This document shows, piece by piece, positions 1 through 7,724 of a stretch of 13,769 nucleotides of DNA. A model generated the notes under the pieces. It worked only from the letters and a program-made list of their open reading frames with translations, made no database searches and was not told where the DNA came from. The stretch is from Sulfurospirillaceae bacterium. Its GTDB lineage: Bacteria > Campylobacterota > Campylobacteria > Campylobacterales > Sulfurospirillaceae. How positions within the stretch are numbered: position 1 is the stretch's first letter; each line of letters opens with the position of its first letter. The position numbers were made by a program, and so were the translations under genes. Location: NCBI GenBank assembly GCA_028705785.1, contig JAQWCT010000040.1, positions 1-13,769 of the forward strand, in the 5' to 3' direction.

Positions 1-2120
1 TCTAAATGTTCACTGGTTTCTTGATTCATCTCTTGATCAAAAAACTTATAGCGATTACGGCCTTCCATTTTAGCTTTATACATCGCTATATCAGCATTTT
101 TGAGCAATTTACTTGCACTCTCCCCATCATGGGGATAGACACTCACGCCAATGCTCATTGTAACTTTAAAACTCTCGTTACCAAATATAAAAGGCTCCCC
201 AAAAGCTGAAACTAGCTTTTTGATAGCTATAAAAATATCACTAGCATCCTTACAACTATCAATAAGGATAATAAATTCATCACCACTAAGGCGTGCGACT
301 GTATCGGTTTCTCGCATCGTCTCTTTCATTCTTGTAGCAATGGTTCGAAGAAGCATATCTCCTGCATCATGCCCCAGTGTGTCATTGATACTTTTGAATT
401 TATCAATATCAACAAACATCACTGCTAGGACTTTTTGGTCACGGCTTGCTTTTTTAATGGCTTGAATAAGTCTGTCTTGCAGAAGATTGCGATTAGGAAG
501 ACCTGTTAGGATATCGTGTTCAACTTGATGCATCAAAAGTTTTTTCTGTTTTTTATTTTCTTCTTCAAGCTCTTTTCTGGCTGTAATATCTCTAACAGAA
601 CAATGCTGGATAACACTATCTCGCATTGCTATAGTCGTGACAACCACACTAATCCAAAAGAGTGTTCCGTCTATTTTCCGTGCGCGCCACTCAAACTTAT
701 GTACGCCATTTTCAATCGCTTTTGCACTCATTTGAAGTGCTTTTTCATGAGAACTTTCACCATCTGGTTGAAATTCTGGAGCAATGTCTTTAGGTGAAAT
801 ATTAATGAGTTGAGACTTATCAAGACCTCCAAACATTTTGACGATTGCCTCATTGCAATCGATAAAGATATTGTCTTTTAGCAACCAAATGCCATCTGCT
901 GATTTTTGATACAGTGTTTCAAAAACAGTTTTCTGCTCACGAATCTGTTTATTGCTGACCAAAAGATGATTTTCATATCGTGTGAGAAGTGCGCGGATTT
1001 TAAGAGAAATGAAAAACATAATGCCCATAACCAACAAAATAATCATCAAAGAAATCAAGAAAGTATTATAAATTGTATCTTTCATTTTCTCTTTGAGCAG
1101 TATTTTTTGTTCTTCAAGGGCTTTACTCTCTTCCATCAAATAAGCACCTGTCCCTATGACCCATTCAAATTGAGGGATAGCTCTAATAAAAGAAATTTTG
1201 CTTTTATCTTTATTGGCTTCAGGATGAAATGATGCTGTATAGTTCATAAAAAAACCCTCTTTACTTGCCTTCCCACCTTTGACAATATCTTGAATAATAT
1301 GTTGCCCATCAGTAACCACATCTAGTCTATTTTCACCTACCAAAGAATGATCTCCATGTGAAATGGTGCTACCATCATAATCATAGGCAAAGATGTACCC
1401 AAACTCTCCATATTTTGTATTCAAGAGAAGCTTTTGTGTCTCTTTTTTAAGCCTGTCAATAATTTCATCTTCATATCTCGCACTTCCAACAAAAATGCCT
1501 AAAGGTTCAAATTTTTGAATGTACCCCAACTTTTTTCTAAAAGAAGTATCTTTGGAATTTTTCCATTCCCATTCTAAAAATCCACTCTCTTGTTTTTGTA
1601 AAAGCGCTATCATATTGGAAATGGGTTTTGTGCCTTGTTCGTCTACGATATGAGAAAGATTTTGTCCATCCCATGTCGTATCTGCCCCATGCATGAGACA
1701 TTGCCCTTGCATATCAAAAATAAAATAATATCCGCTAAGATCATTAAAAAAATGCATATCTTGAAGCTTACTTTTAATCTCGTGTAGAATGTATTCTTTG
1801 GAATATTTTTGATTTCTCCAATAAGTATCAGAGATGATTTCAAACGCAAGATTAACAATATTTTTTGCCTCTTGCTTTGCTTCATTCAGTACAAATTGCT
1901 CATTAAAATTGATATAATCAACTAGCTTATCGATACGATCTTTAGCTTGAAATTTGGAGTTTTTGACATACTCTTTACGAGCAAGTTCTACTGATTTTTC
2001 ATACTCTGCTTTTTGGTTGGTAACAACAATCGTAAGAATGATGGAAAAAGTTAAAAATATAGCAAATGCAGGTAAAAAAATAATCCATTTGGTTATACTT
2101 TTTTCTCTTAATCTTGGCAA
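1..2120 (-). CDS. Membrane sensor with dCache, PAS and GGDEF domains (3' end cut by window edge; EAL probably follows)
   Basis: Open from a TTG at 2120 to the left edge, about 706 codons. An in-frame TGA lies two codons upstream and GAGG sits six bases before the TTG, with no ATG for about 115 codons, so TTG is the best start. Residues 11-33 form a membrane segment. Residues 35-345 hold two tandem Cache-like modules (first with GYYFIFD, second with GYIFAYD and ending WVIGTGAY), a periplasmic ligand sensor. A second membrane segment lies near 350-375, a PAS domain near 395-520, and a GGDEF domain from about 534. The active-site motif is SGDEF at 612-616, with first Gly replaced by Ser. The inhibitory RxxD site is intact (RETD, 603-606), five residues upstream. 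The sequence after the GGDEF domain (FFDQEMNQ) resembles the linker before EAL domains, so a composite cyclic-di-GMP enzyme is inferred. It follows the FmdE-like gene after 21 bp. Confidence 0.9.
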   Translation of the reverse strand, partial: MPRLREKSITKWIIFLPAFAIFLTFSIILTIVVTNQKAEYEKSVELARKEYVKNSKFQAKDRIDKLVDYINFNEQFVLNEAKQEAKNIVNLAFEIISDTYWRNQKYSKEYILHEIKSKLQDMHFFNDLSGYYFIFDMQGQCLMHGADTTWDGQNLSHIVDEQGTKPISNMIALLQKQESGFLEWEWKNSKDTSFRKKLGYIQKFEPLGIFVGSARYEDEIIDRLKKETQKLLLNTKYGEFGYIFAYDYDGSTISHGDHSLVGENRLDVVTDGQHIIQDIVKGGKASKEGFFMNYTASFHPEANKDKSKISFIRAIPQFEWVIGTGAYLMEESKALEEQKILLKEKMKDTIYNTFLISLMIILLVMGIMFFISLKIRALLTRYENHLLVSNKQIREQKTVFETLYQKSADGIWLLKDNIFIDCNEAIVKMFGGLDKSQLINISPKDIAPEFQPDGESSHEKALQMSAKAIENGVHKFEWRARKIDGTLFWISVVVTTIAMRDSVIQHCSVRDITARKELEEENKKQKKLLMHQVEHDILTGLPNRNLLQDRLIQAIKKASRDQKVLAVMFVDIDKFKSINDTLGHDAGDMLLRTIATRMKETMRETDTVARLSGDEFIILIDSCKDASDIFIAIKKLVSAFGEPFIFGNESFKVTMSIGVSVYPHDGESASKLLKNADIAMYKAKMEGRNRYKFFDQEMNQETSEHL

Positions 2121-2141
2121 ATATCACCTCAAAAACAGTAT

Positions 2142-2735
2142 TTATTTTAGAAGTATTACTTTATCAAAATTTTCTAAAATTTTTCGCACCCTTGTTTGCC
2201 ACAACAAACCAAAAAGTTCTTTTTCCTCTATGTTTGCAACATCTGCTAAGACTTTTTGCATAAGAGCCTGCATCTGCGGATCTGGCAAAATGGAGGAAGG
2301 GTTATAGGCAATGTCAACCGTTATCCCTGTATCTATGCGTTGAAGTCTTACATGTAAAGGAATATCCGCATTAAAAAACATTAAAAAGCGTCTATCATAG
2401 GCACTATTTAATCCTTTAAATCCCCAGTCACTCGTTGCTCCCGTAATAAGTGAAAAAACATTAGCAACCACGCCTGTTGTGCCACTTTGAATATCTTCTT
2501 TGAACAAAACTTTAATCTCACCTCTTTGTGGCAATGCTTCACCATACAATGCCTTTAAACCCTCTCTTACCATCAAATATGCACCTGCAATGGTCGGACA
2601 ACTATGTCCTGCACTTTTGACAACATCTAGGTAACTAAAACTTATCAAACCTTTTTCAAAAGCTCCTAACACTTTGGAAAGACTATCTTGTATATTTATT
2701 GTTTCGACTGTATCGAAAAAATTGGGATATTTCAT
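2142..2735 (-). CDS. FmdE-like conserved protein
   Basis: A 197-residue soluble protein with ATG at 2735 and a strong AAGGAG five bases upstream. The segment GHSCPTIAGAY (residues 43-53) resembles the GHxCP motif that opens the FmdE family (formylmethanofuran dehydrogenase operon protein E; metal-binding). A later stretch, SGTTGVVANVFSLITGAT (84-101), matches the family layout around the Asp-Ala-Ile-Gln helix, but the cysteines usually found there are missing. No zinc-ribbon C-terminus is visible. Methanofuran chemistry is not expected in this organism, so the name reflects fold similarity only. It is the first gene of a likely two-gene unit with the downstream Cache-PAS-GGDEF sensor. Function is unknown; the family assignment is by motif and moderately sure. 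Confidence 0.75.
   Translation of the reverse strand: MKYPNFFDTVETINIQDSLSKVLGAFEKGLISFSYLDVVKSAGHSCPTIAGAYLMVREGLKALYGEALPQRGEIKVLFKEDIQSGTTGVVANVFSLITGATSDWGFKGLNSAYDRRFLMFFNADIPLHVRLQRIDTGITVDIAYNPSSILPDPQMQALMQKVLADVANIEEKELFGLLWQTRVRKILENFDKVILLK
2348..2357. repeat. TTACATGTAA palindrome, perfect copy
   Basis: Inside the FmdE-like gene, encoding Leu-His-Val on the minus strand (PLHVR). Confidence 0.8.
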
Positions 2736-2760
2736 TTTTTCTCCTTTTCCTTAAGCATTT

Positions 2761-2766
2761 ATTGTA
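2761..2766 (-). promoter_or_regulatory. Putative -10 box for the FmdE-like/GGDEF unit
   Basis: TACAAT on the minus strand lies 14 bases upstream of the AAGGAG ribosome binding site, which gives a short plausible leader. No clear -35 is seen, as is usual for Campylobacterota sigma-70 promoters. Position and consensus match are visible; promoter activity is inferred. Confidence 0.45.
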
Positions 2767-2801
2767 ACTCAAATCAGAATAGATTTCATTGATTTAAATT
2801 G

Positions 2802-2810
2802 TGTTACAAT
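2802..2810 (+). promoter_or_regulatory. Putative extended -10 box for the methyltransferase gene
   Basis: TGT followed by TACAAT forms an extended -10 (TGn plus hexamer). It lies 10 bases before the AAGGAG at 2821-2826 and 25 bases before the ATG. It mirrors the opposite -10 box at 2761-2766. No -35 is obvious. Confidence 0.5.
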
Positions 2811-2835
2811 AATCTCATCAAAGGAGAAAGACATC

Positions 2836-3438
2836 ATGCAAGATTTTTGGAATGCTAGGTTTAAAGGTGACAAGTTACTTTACGGTGAAGCGCCGAACAA
2901 CTTTATTAAACAAAATGTTGAACTTTTGGTCAGTGCCAAAAAAGTGATGTGCTTAGGAGAAGGAGAAGGCAGAAATGCACTTTTTTTAGCGGATCAAGGA
3001 TTTGAGGTCGAAGCCCTTGACGCCTCTGATGTGGCGCTTTTCAAGCTTCGCCAACGCGCTAAAGCGAACTACCTTGCTATCAAAGTAAGACACACCTTAC
3101 TAGAATACTGGGAACCACAATGCCTTTATGATGCGGTGATATGCACCTACTTACATCTTCCCAAACAAAGCCAAAAATCCCTTTTTGAAAAATCATTACA
3201 AGCTTTACATGTAGGGGGATTTTTTATGGCTGAACTCTTTAGCGAAAGTCAAATTAACTTTCATAGTGGAGGGCCTAAAAATATCAGTTTACTCTACGAT
3301 TTTAACGATGTCTTAGATACCCTTAAACTTTTACCCTGCGAAGTGATAAAACTCTCTCAAGAAGTCGTTATCCTCAATGAGGGCGAGAACCATGTGGGTC
3401 GAGCGAGTGTTATCCGTATTATTTTGAAGAAGCTTTAA
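2836..3438 (+). CDS. Class I SAM-dependent methyltransferase (TehB-like)
   Basis: A 200-residue cytoplasmic protein, the only plus-strand gene in the window. The N-terminus DFWNARF with LYGEAPNNF is typical of small TehB/thiopurine-type methyltransferases. Motif I is LGEGEGRNALFLA (residues 40-52), which binds S-adenosylmethionine. The acidic residue ending strand 2 is D62 (EALDASD), and motif IV lies near YDAVICTYLHL (98-108). This length and pattern match the family, but the methyl acceptor cannot be told from sequence. ATG at 2836 has AAGGAG at 2821-2826. The last 20 bp overlap the 3' end of the convergent lipoprotein gene, so the two transcripts are complementary there. Tellurite or thiol detoxification is possible but unproven. 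Confidence 0.88.
   Translation: MQDFWNARFKGDKLLYGEAPNNFIKQNVELLVSAKKVMCLGEGEGRNALFLADQGFEVEALDASDVALFKLRQRAKANYLAIKVRHTLLEYWEPQCLYDAVICTYLHLPKQSQKSLFEKSLQALHVGGFFMAELFSESQINFHSGGPKNISLLYDFNDVLDTLKLLPCEVIKLSQEVVILNEGENHVGRASVIRIILKKL
3205..3214. repeat. TTACATGTAG, one-mismatch copy of the palindrome
   Basis: Inside the methyltransferase gene, encoding Leu-His-Val on the plus strand (ALHVG). Confidence 0.6.
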
Positions 3439-3970
3439 TAGTACCATAGTATCGACTTCGTTCCATATTTTCAACCCACCTAAAGATAAAATCATCTTCC
3501 ATTTTTCCCCAATAAAGCTCCCCTGAATTTCTCCAAGGATCGATGAGTATCCCACTTTCAAAAGGTGCACCTTTTACAACAACAACAACTGAATTATGTT
3601 CCATTGGTTCACCTTTAAATGCTACACCCCAACGCAAATCAAAACTGCGATAGTTTTGCTTCTTAAGATGAGTAATCATATCTTCCGTCCATTGGTAACA
3701 CAATCCTCGTTCTCTAAACCCTAGGTTAATTAACATATTTTGAAAATTAGCGGGCGCCATAAGGTCATATTTTTCCGCCAATACTCGCGGATATGAGAGG
3801 GCTTCTTTAGCAAACATTTTTGCTTCTTTCTCATCCACTTTTTTACCCAAAGCCATAATGTCATGGGTTAATGCTTCAAACTTTGTAGGCTCAGTATTTA
3901 AGGCCTCTTTTTTTACCGAACATCCACTCATTAACACGATACATAAAATACAAAAAACGATACTTCTCAT
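3419..3970 (-). CDS. Lipoprotein with Cys-His-Asp (transglutaminase/papain-like) pattern
   Basis: A 183-residue protein with a short lipoprotein signal peptide: positive MRS, a hydrophobic stretch and the lipobox LMSGC with lipidated C17. The mature part contains GLCYQW (C91), EHNSVVVVV (H125) and ILIDPWR (D144). Cysteine at the start of a helix, then histidine and aspartate on consecutive beta strands, is the order of the transglutaminase/papain-like fold, so a peptidase-like or degenerate enzyme domain is inferred. The family is not recognised with certainty. Its ATG overlaps the stop of the metallophosphoesterase gene by one base (TAATG), indicating translational coupling. It would sit on the periplasmic face of a membrane. 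Confidence 0.82.
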   Translation of the reverse strand: MRSIVFCILCIVLMSGCSVKKEALNTEPTKFEALTHDIMALGKKVDEKEAKMFAKEALSYPRVLAEKYDLMAPANFQNMLINLGFRERGLCYQWTEDMITHLKKQNYRSFDLRWGVAFKGEPMEHNSVVVVVKGAPFESGILIDPWRNSGELYWGKMEDDFIFRWVENMERSRYYGTIKASSK

Positions 3971-5088
3971 TACTTCACTTTTAAATTAATTTTAACAATT
4001 TCACTCGGCGCCATAATGCGCACTGCTGGTCCCCAATACCCTGCCCCATTACTCACAAAAATCTGTGTTTTTAAAGAGTGTTGGTACAAGCCACTCAAAT
4101 AAGGCTGATCAAGCAACACCAAAAGTCCAAATGGGAAAACTTGTCCACCATGCGTATGACCGCTGAGAATCAAATCGATTTTTTCATCACCTAATTCTTT
4201 GGTGATTTTAGGCTGATGGGAGAGCAAAATCGTTGGCAATTCTGGCTTTACATGTAACAATGCTTCCTTGAGGTTTGGAGGTAAAAAATCAAACCGTTTG
4301 CCCATCATATCGGCAACACCAGCAAGATTAATGACACCTCCGATATTTATAGAGCGATTAAGAAGGATATTAACCCCTAAAAACTCTAAATGCTCCATGA
4401 TTTTTTCAACACCATAAAAATACTCATGGTTTCCAGGGACAAAAAAGACACCAGCGCGGCTTTGTATATCGCGTAAAGCATCCAGTTTATCGCCTATTTG
4501 ACTCACAGGTAAATCCACCAAATCACCCGTAATCACGACAATATCTGCATCCAGTGTATTGATTTGACGAACTATCTCATCCATAAAATCTTTACCCAAA
4601 GTTTTACCGATATGAACATCGCTTATCTGCACCACAGACAATTCTTGCCCCAATCCCTCAATGAAGATATCGACTTCTTTGATGATGGGCGCTTTGGTAC
4701 CATTCATGAAACCCTTGAACATATACGAAAATGCCAACACGAGCATTGTGACATCCAAAATGGTTTTGAGCATCACCCGTCTTGAGTGGTCATAAGGAAT
4801 TTTGCTATAGGGAATATGAACAAGGTCATACATAATTGCCACACAAAAGAGCATAAACGAAATGCCTATCATCGCGGAGAAAATAACATAAAGCAAAGGG
4901 TCTAGGTTATCAAGGCGCAACACCAAAAAGTAAAAAACTTCGCAAATGGTTGCAATAATCATCAACCATTTAACAAGCGTTTGATACTTACTCAAAACAT
5001 CAAGGCGCTTCAAAAAGCGCCTATAGCTGTAAAAATTAATCGCCGATAAAACGACGATAGCAACAAGAGCAAAAGAGAGTCTAAACAT
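3970..5088 (-). CDS. Membrane-anchored metallophosphoesterase (YkuE/YaeI type)
   Basis: A 372-residue protein. About four membrane segments occupy residues 1-130, followed by a calcineurin-like phosphoesterase domain. Dinuclear metal ligands are visible in order: SDVHIG (D157, H159), GDLVD (D189), GNHEY (N220, H221), SHQP (H291) and GHTHGGQ (H311, H313). The family includes UDP-2,3-diacylglucosamine or other lipid/nucleotide phosphoesterases; the substrate here is unknown. The membrane-domain-plus-phosphoesterase layout is that of the YkuE-like group. It starts 13 bp after the AGCS transporter gene with only a weak ribosome site (AGG about 13 bases upstream) and ends with TAATG into the lipoprotein gene. 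Confidence 0.9.
   Translation of the reverse strand: MFRLSFALVAIVVLSAINFYSYRRFLKRLDVLSKYQTLVKWLMIIATICEVFYFLVLRLDNLDPLLYVIFSAMIGISFMLFCVAIMYDLVHIPYSKIPYDHSRRVMLKTILDVTMLVLAFSYMFKGFMNGTKAPIIKEVDIFIEGLGQELSVVQISDVHIGKTLGKDFMDEIVRQINTLDADIVVITGDLVDLPVSQIGDKLDALRDIQSRAGVFFVPGNHEYFYGVEKIMEHLEFLGVNILLNRSINIGGVINLAGVADMMGKRFDFLPPNLKEALLHVKPELPTILLSHQPKITKELGDEKIDLILSGHTHGGQVFPFGLLVLLDQPYLSGLYQHSLKTQIFVSNGAGYWGPAVRIMAPSEIVKINLKVK
4248..4257. repeat. TTACATGTAA palindrome, perfect copy
   Basis: Inside the metallophosphoesterase gene, encoding Leu-His-Val (LLHVK). Confidence 0.8.
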
Positions 5089-5101
5089 TATAAATACGAA
5101 C

Positions 5102-6430
5102 CTACTTTACAGTTTTAAAATAGCGATTGGTTTCTGCTGAGATCACTTTGGAAAGCAACAAAAGCGCTATTAAGTTAGGAATGGCCATCATACCATTCAT
5201 AAGATCTGAAAAATCCCACACAAAGCTTAATTTCATCATAGATCCCACCATCACAATGGCAATAAAAATAATGCGATAAATTTTAACCATTTTTTCGCCA
5301 AAAATATATTCAATCGCTTTTTCACCATAATAGCTCCAACCCAAAATCGTCGAATAGGCAAAAAGCACTGTGGCAAGCACAACAGTAACCGAGCCAAAAG
5401 AACCTAAATACAATTCGAAACTCTTCATCGTCAATAAACTAGGGCTCATGCCTTGTTGCCAAAAAGGCGAGATAAGGATGACCAATGCGGTCATGGTACA
5501 CACCACGAGCGTATCGATAAAAGTTTGGGTCATACTGACCAATGCTTGTCGCACAGGGTCATTTGTTTTAGCAGCTGCTGCTGCAATAGGGGCAGAACCA
5601 AGACCTGATTCATTGGAAAAGACACCCCTTGCAACACCATAACGAATAGCAGCTGCCATGGTAGCACCTACAAATCCACCACCTGCTGCAATAGGACTAA
5701 AGGCATAATGGAAGATAAGCCCAAAAGCATCACCAATCTTATCCAGATTCATCCCTAAAACAAGCAGCGAAATAGCGATATAACCTAAAATCATAAAGGG
5801 CACAAGGAAAGAGGTAAACTTTCCGATAGATTGGATGCCGCCTAAAATAACCATTGCTGTGAGCACTAAAAGTATGAGTCCTGTTACCCAAGTAGGAATA
5901 TCCATCTGCGTATTGAGGATTTGTGCTACAGCATTGGCTTGCGTCATATTACCAATACCAAATGCCGCAAGTGCTGTAAAAACAGCAAAAGCCATACCCA
6001 GTTTTGGCATATTAAGACCATTGGTGAGGTAGTACATCGGTCCACCCTTAAAACCATTGTCTCCTTGTTCACGGTACTTCACTGCGAGTACTGCTTCAGC
6101 ATACTTCGTAGCCATACCCACAAGACCTGTCACCCACATCCAAAAAACAGCTCCAGGTCCACCCATCGTAATCGCCGTAGCAACACCTACGATATTACCA
6201 ATACCTACAGTTGCGGCAAGTGCCGTCATTAAAGCAGCGAAGTGACTGATTTCACCCTCGCCATCATGTTCTTTATGAAAAATTAATTTCAAAGCATGAG
6301 GTAATGCCCAAAACTGCATTCCTTTAAGCAAAATCGTCAGATAAATACCTGTTCCGACCAACAAAATCAACATAGGAGGTCCCCACACAATAGCGGAGAG
6401 TGTAGCAACTATACTTTCTAAAAATTCCAT
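5102..6430 (-). CDS. Alanine/glycine:cation symporter (AGCS family)
   Basis: A 442-residue inner-membrane protein with about ten or eleven hydrophobic segments. Family hallmarks are TALAATVGIGNIVGVATAI (residues 69-87), GGPMYYL (129-135) and the strongly conserved ARGVFSNESGLGSAPIAA (267-284), followed by ALVSMTQTFIDTLVVCT. AGCS proteins import alanine or glycine with sodium or protons; the exact substrate cannot be read from sequence. Length is normal for the family. ATG at 6430 follows the permease stop by 12 bp, with AGGA about 12 bases upstream as a weak ribosome site overlapping the end of the upstream gene. It is probably in one transcript with the permease and the metallophosphoesterase. 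Confidence 0.95.
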   Translation of the reverse strand: MEFLESIVATLSAIVWGPPMLILLVGTGIYLTILLKGMQFWALPHALKLIFHKEHDGEGEISHFAALMTALAATVGIGNIVGVATAITMGGPGAVFWMWVTGLVGMATKYAEAVLAVKYREQGDNGFKGGPMYYLTNGLNMPKLGMAFAVFTALAAFGIGNMTQANAVAQILNTQMDIPTWVTGLILLVLTAMVILGGIQSIGKFTSFLVPFMILGYIAISLLVLGMNLDKIGDAFGLIFHYAFSPIAAGGGFVGATMAAAIRYGVARGVFSNESGLGSAPIAAAAAKTNDPVRQALVSMTQTFIDTLVVCTMTALVILISPFWQQGMSPSLLTMKSFELYLGSFGSVTVVLATVLFAYSTILGWSYYGEKAIEYIFGEKMVKIYRIIFIAIVMVGSMMKLSFVWDFSDLMNGMMAIPNLIALLLLSKVISAETNRYFKTVK

Positions 6431-6442
6431 TTTATGATTGTC

Positions 6443-7696
6443 CTATTCTTTTTCTTCAATATGTCCGCCCTTTGGCAGAATCAGGTTAAGGATAATGCCT
6501 ACAATTGCACCAAGACCAATACCACTAAACGCCACACCACCAAAATCAAAAGTCATTCCACCAATGGCAAGGACTAAAATCATGGAGACGATAATCATAT
6601 TGCGTGGATTGTTCATGTCTACTTTGCCTCGAACAATCGTTCCAAGTCCAATAGAAGCGATAATTCCGAATAAAAGTAACAAAATACCACCCATAACAGG
6701 TACAGGAATCGTATTGAGAAGCCCACCAAGTTTACCCACAAAGGCTAACAAAATCGCAAAAAGTGCTGCCCATGTCATGATAGCTGGGTTAAACGCTTTG
6801 GTAATCGTTACTGCTCCGGTGACTTCTGAATAAGTTGTATTAGGAGGCCCACCAAGCATAGAAGCAGCGGTAGTTGCAATAGCATCACCTAGAAGTGTTG
6901 TTTTAAGACCGGGCTTATCAAGATAATCCGTTTTGGTCACATTACTAATCGTTAAAATACCGCCCACATGTTCCACCGCAGGAGCAATAGCAATTGGCAA
7001 GATATAGATAATGGCTTCAAGATTAAATTCAGGTGTCACAAAATTGGGTATGGCGAACCATGGCGCATTGACCACTGCATCAAAACTAATAGTGCCCATA
7101 AAAAGTGCAATGATATACCCCGCACCAATGCCACACATAATCGGAAGCAGTTTTAAAACACCCTTCCCTAATAAAGCTACCAACATAGTGACTATCAATG
7201 CAGACATCGACATGGTCATCGCTTGCGCAAAAGGTACCAAAACAATAGCGCCATCGCCTGTTTTTCCCATCGCCATATGCACCGCCACTGGGGAAAGAAT
7301 CAAACCAATTGTCATAATAACAGGTCCAACAACGACAGCGGGGAAAAGCTTATGCAAAAAGTCTGAGCCTTTGATGCGCACCGCAACACTGAGGAAAAAG
7401 TAAAAAAGTCCCGCACTTGCGAGTCCACACATCGTTCCTGCAAGTCCCCAAGTTTTCGTTCCATAGATAATAGGCGCAATAAACGAAAACGATGACGCTA
7501 GAAAAATAGGCGGTACACGCTCTTTGGTAGTAAGTTGAAATAACAGCGTTCCAAGACCTGCTGTAAACAGCGCCACATTGGGGTCAAGCCCTGTGAGAAT
7601 GGGTACTAAAACCAACGCACCAAAGGCAACAAACAAAAACTGCAACCCGATGATGCTGTCTTTGATTCTAAAATTGTAGTCTGTACTATGTAACAT
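6443..7696 (-). CDS. uraA: Uracil/xanthine-family permease (NCS2, UraA-like)
   Basis: A 417-residue inner-membrane transporter, start chosen at ATG 7696 because AGAGG lies about six bases upstream; an in-frame GTG at 7702 overlaps that ribosome site and is unlikely. NCS2 features are PAVVVGPVIMTIGL (121-134, numbered from that GTG; subtract 2 for the chosen start), PAVEHVGGIL (241-250), GGPPNTTYSEVTG (284-296) and IPVPVMGGILLLLFG. The two Glu residues matching UraA Glu241 and Glu290 are present (E244 and E293). The residue in line with UraA His245 is glycine, so uracil is likely but another pyrimidine or purine base is possible. First gene of a probable four-gene operon. Upstream lies the 116-bp palindromic element. 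Confidence 0.9.
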   Translation of the reverse strand: MLHSTDYNFRIKDSIIGLQFLFVAFGALVLVPILTGLDPNVALFTAGLGTLLFQLTTKERVPPIFLASSFSFIAPIIYGTKTWGLAGTMCGLASAGLFYFFLSVAVRIKGSDFLHKLFPAVVVGPVIMTIGLILSPVAVHMAMGKTGDGAIVLVPFAQAMTMSMSALIVTMLVALLGKGVLKLLPIMCGIGAGYIIALFMGTISFDAVVNAPWFAIPNFVTPEFNLEAIIYILPIAIAPAVEHVGGILTISNVTKTDYLDKPGLKTTLLGDAIATTAASMLGGPPNTTYSEVTGAVTITKAFNPAIMTWAALFAILLAFVGKLGGLLNTIPVPVMGGILLLLFGIIASIGLGTIVRGKVDMNNPRNMIIVSMILVLAIGGMTFDFGGVAFSGIGLGAIVGIILNLILPKGGHIEEKE

Positions 7697-7724
7697 CGAC
7701 ACCTCTTTATGGTAGATTTTTTAC

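Larger units (their letters stand above)
2761..2810. promoter_or_regulatory. Divergent promoter region with 8-bp inverted repeat
   Basis: ATTGTAAC at 2761-2768 and its exact reverse complement GTTACAAT at 2803-2810 are separated by 34 bp, close to three or four helical turns. Each half contains the predicted -10 box of one of the two divergent genes. The symmetry may simply be two similar -10 boxes, or a shared operator. Confidence 0.35.

Noticed and set aside
1643..1885. An 80-codon minus-strand reading frame inside the sensor gene
   Set aside because: It is out of frame with the long Cache-PAS-GGDEF reading, which is open throughout and full of domain motifs; the short one has no recognisable motif.
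6438..6833. A 131-codon plus-strand reading frame antisense to the permease
   Set aside because: It is proline- and isoleucine-rich, the mirror of a hydrophobic membrane protein, with no ribosome site; the permease on the other strand explains the open frame.
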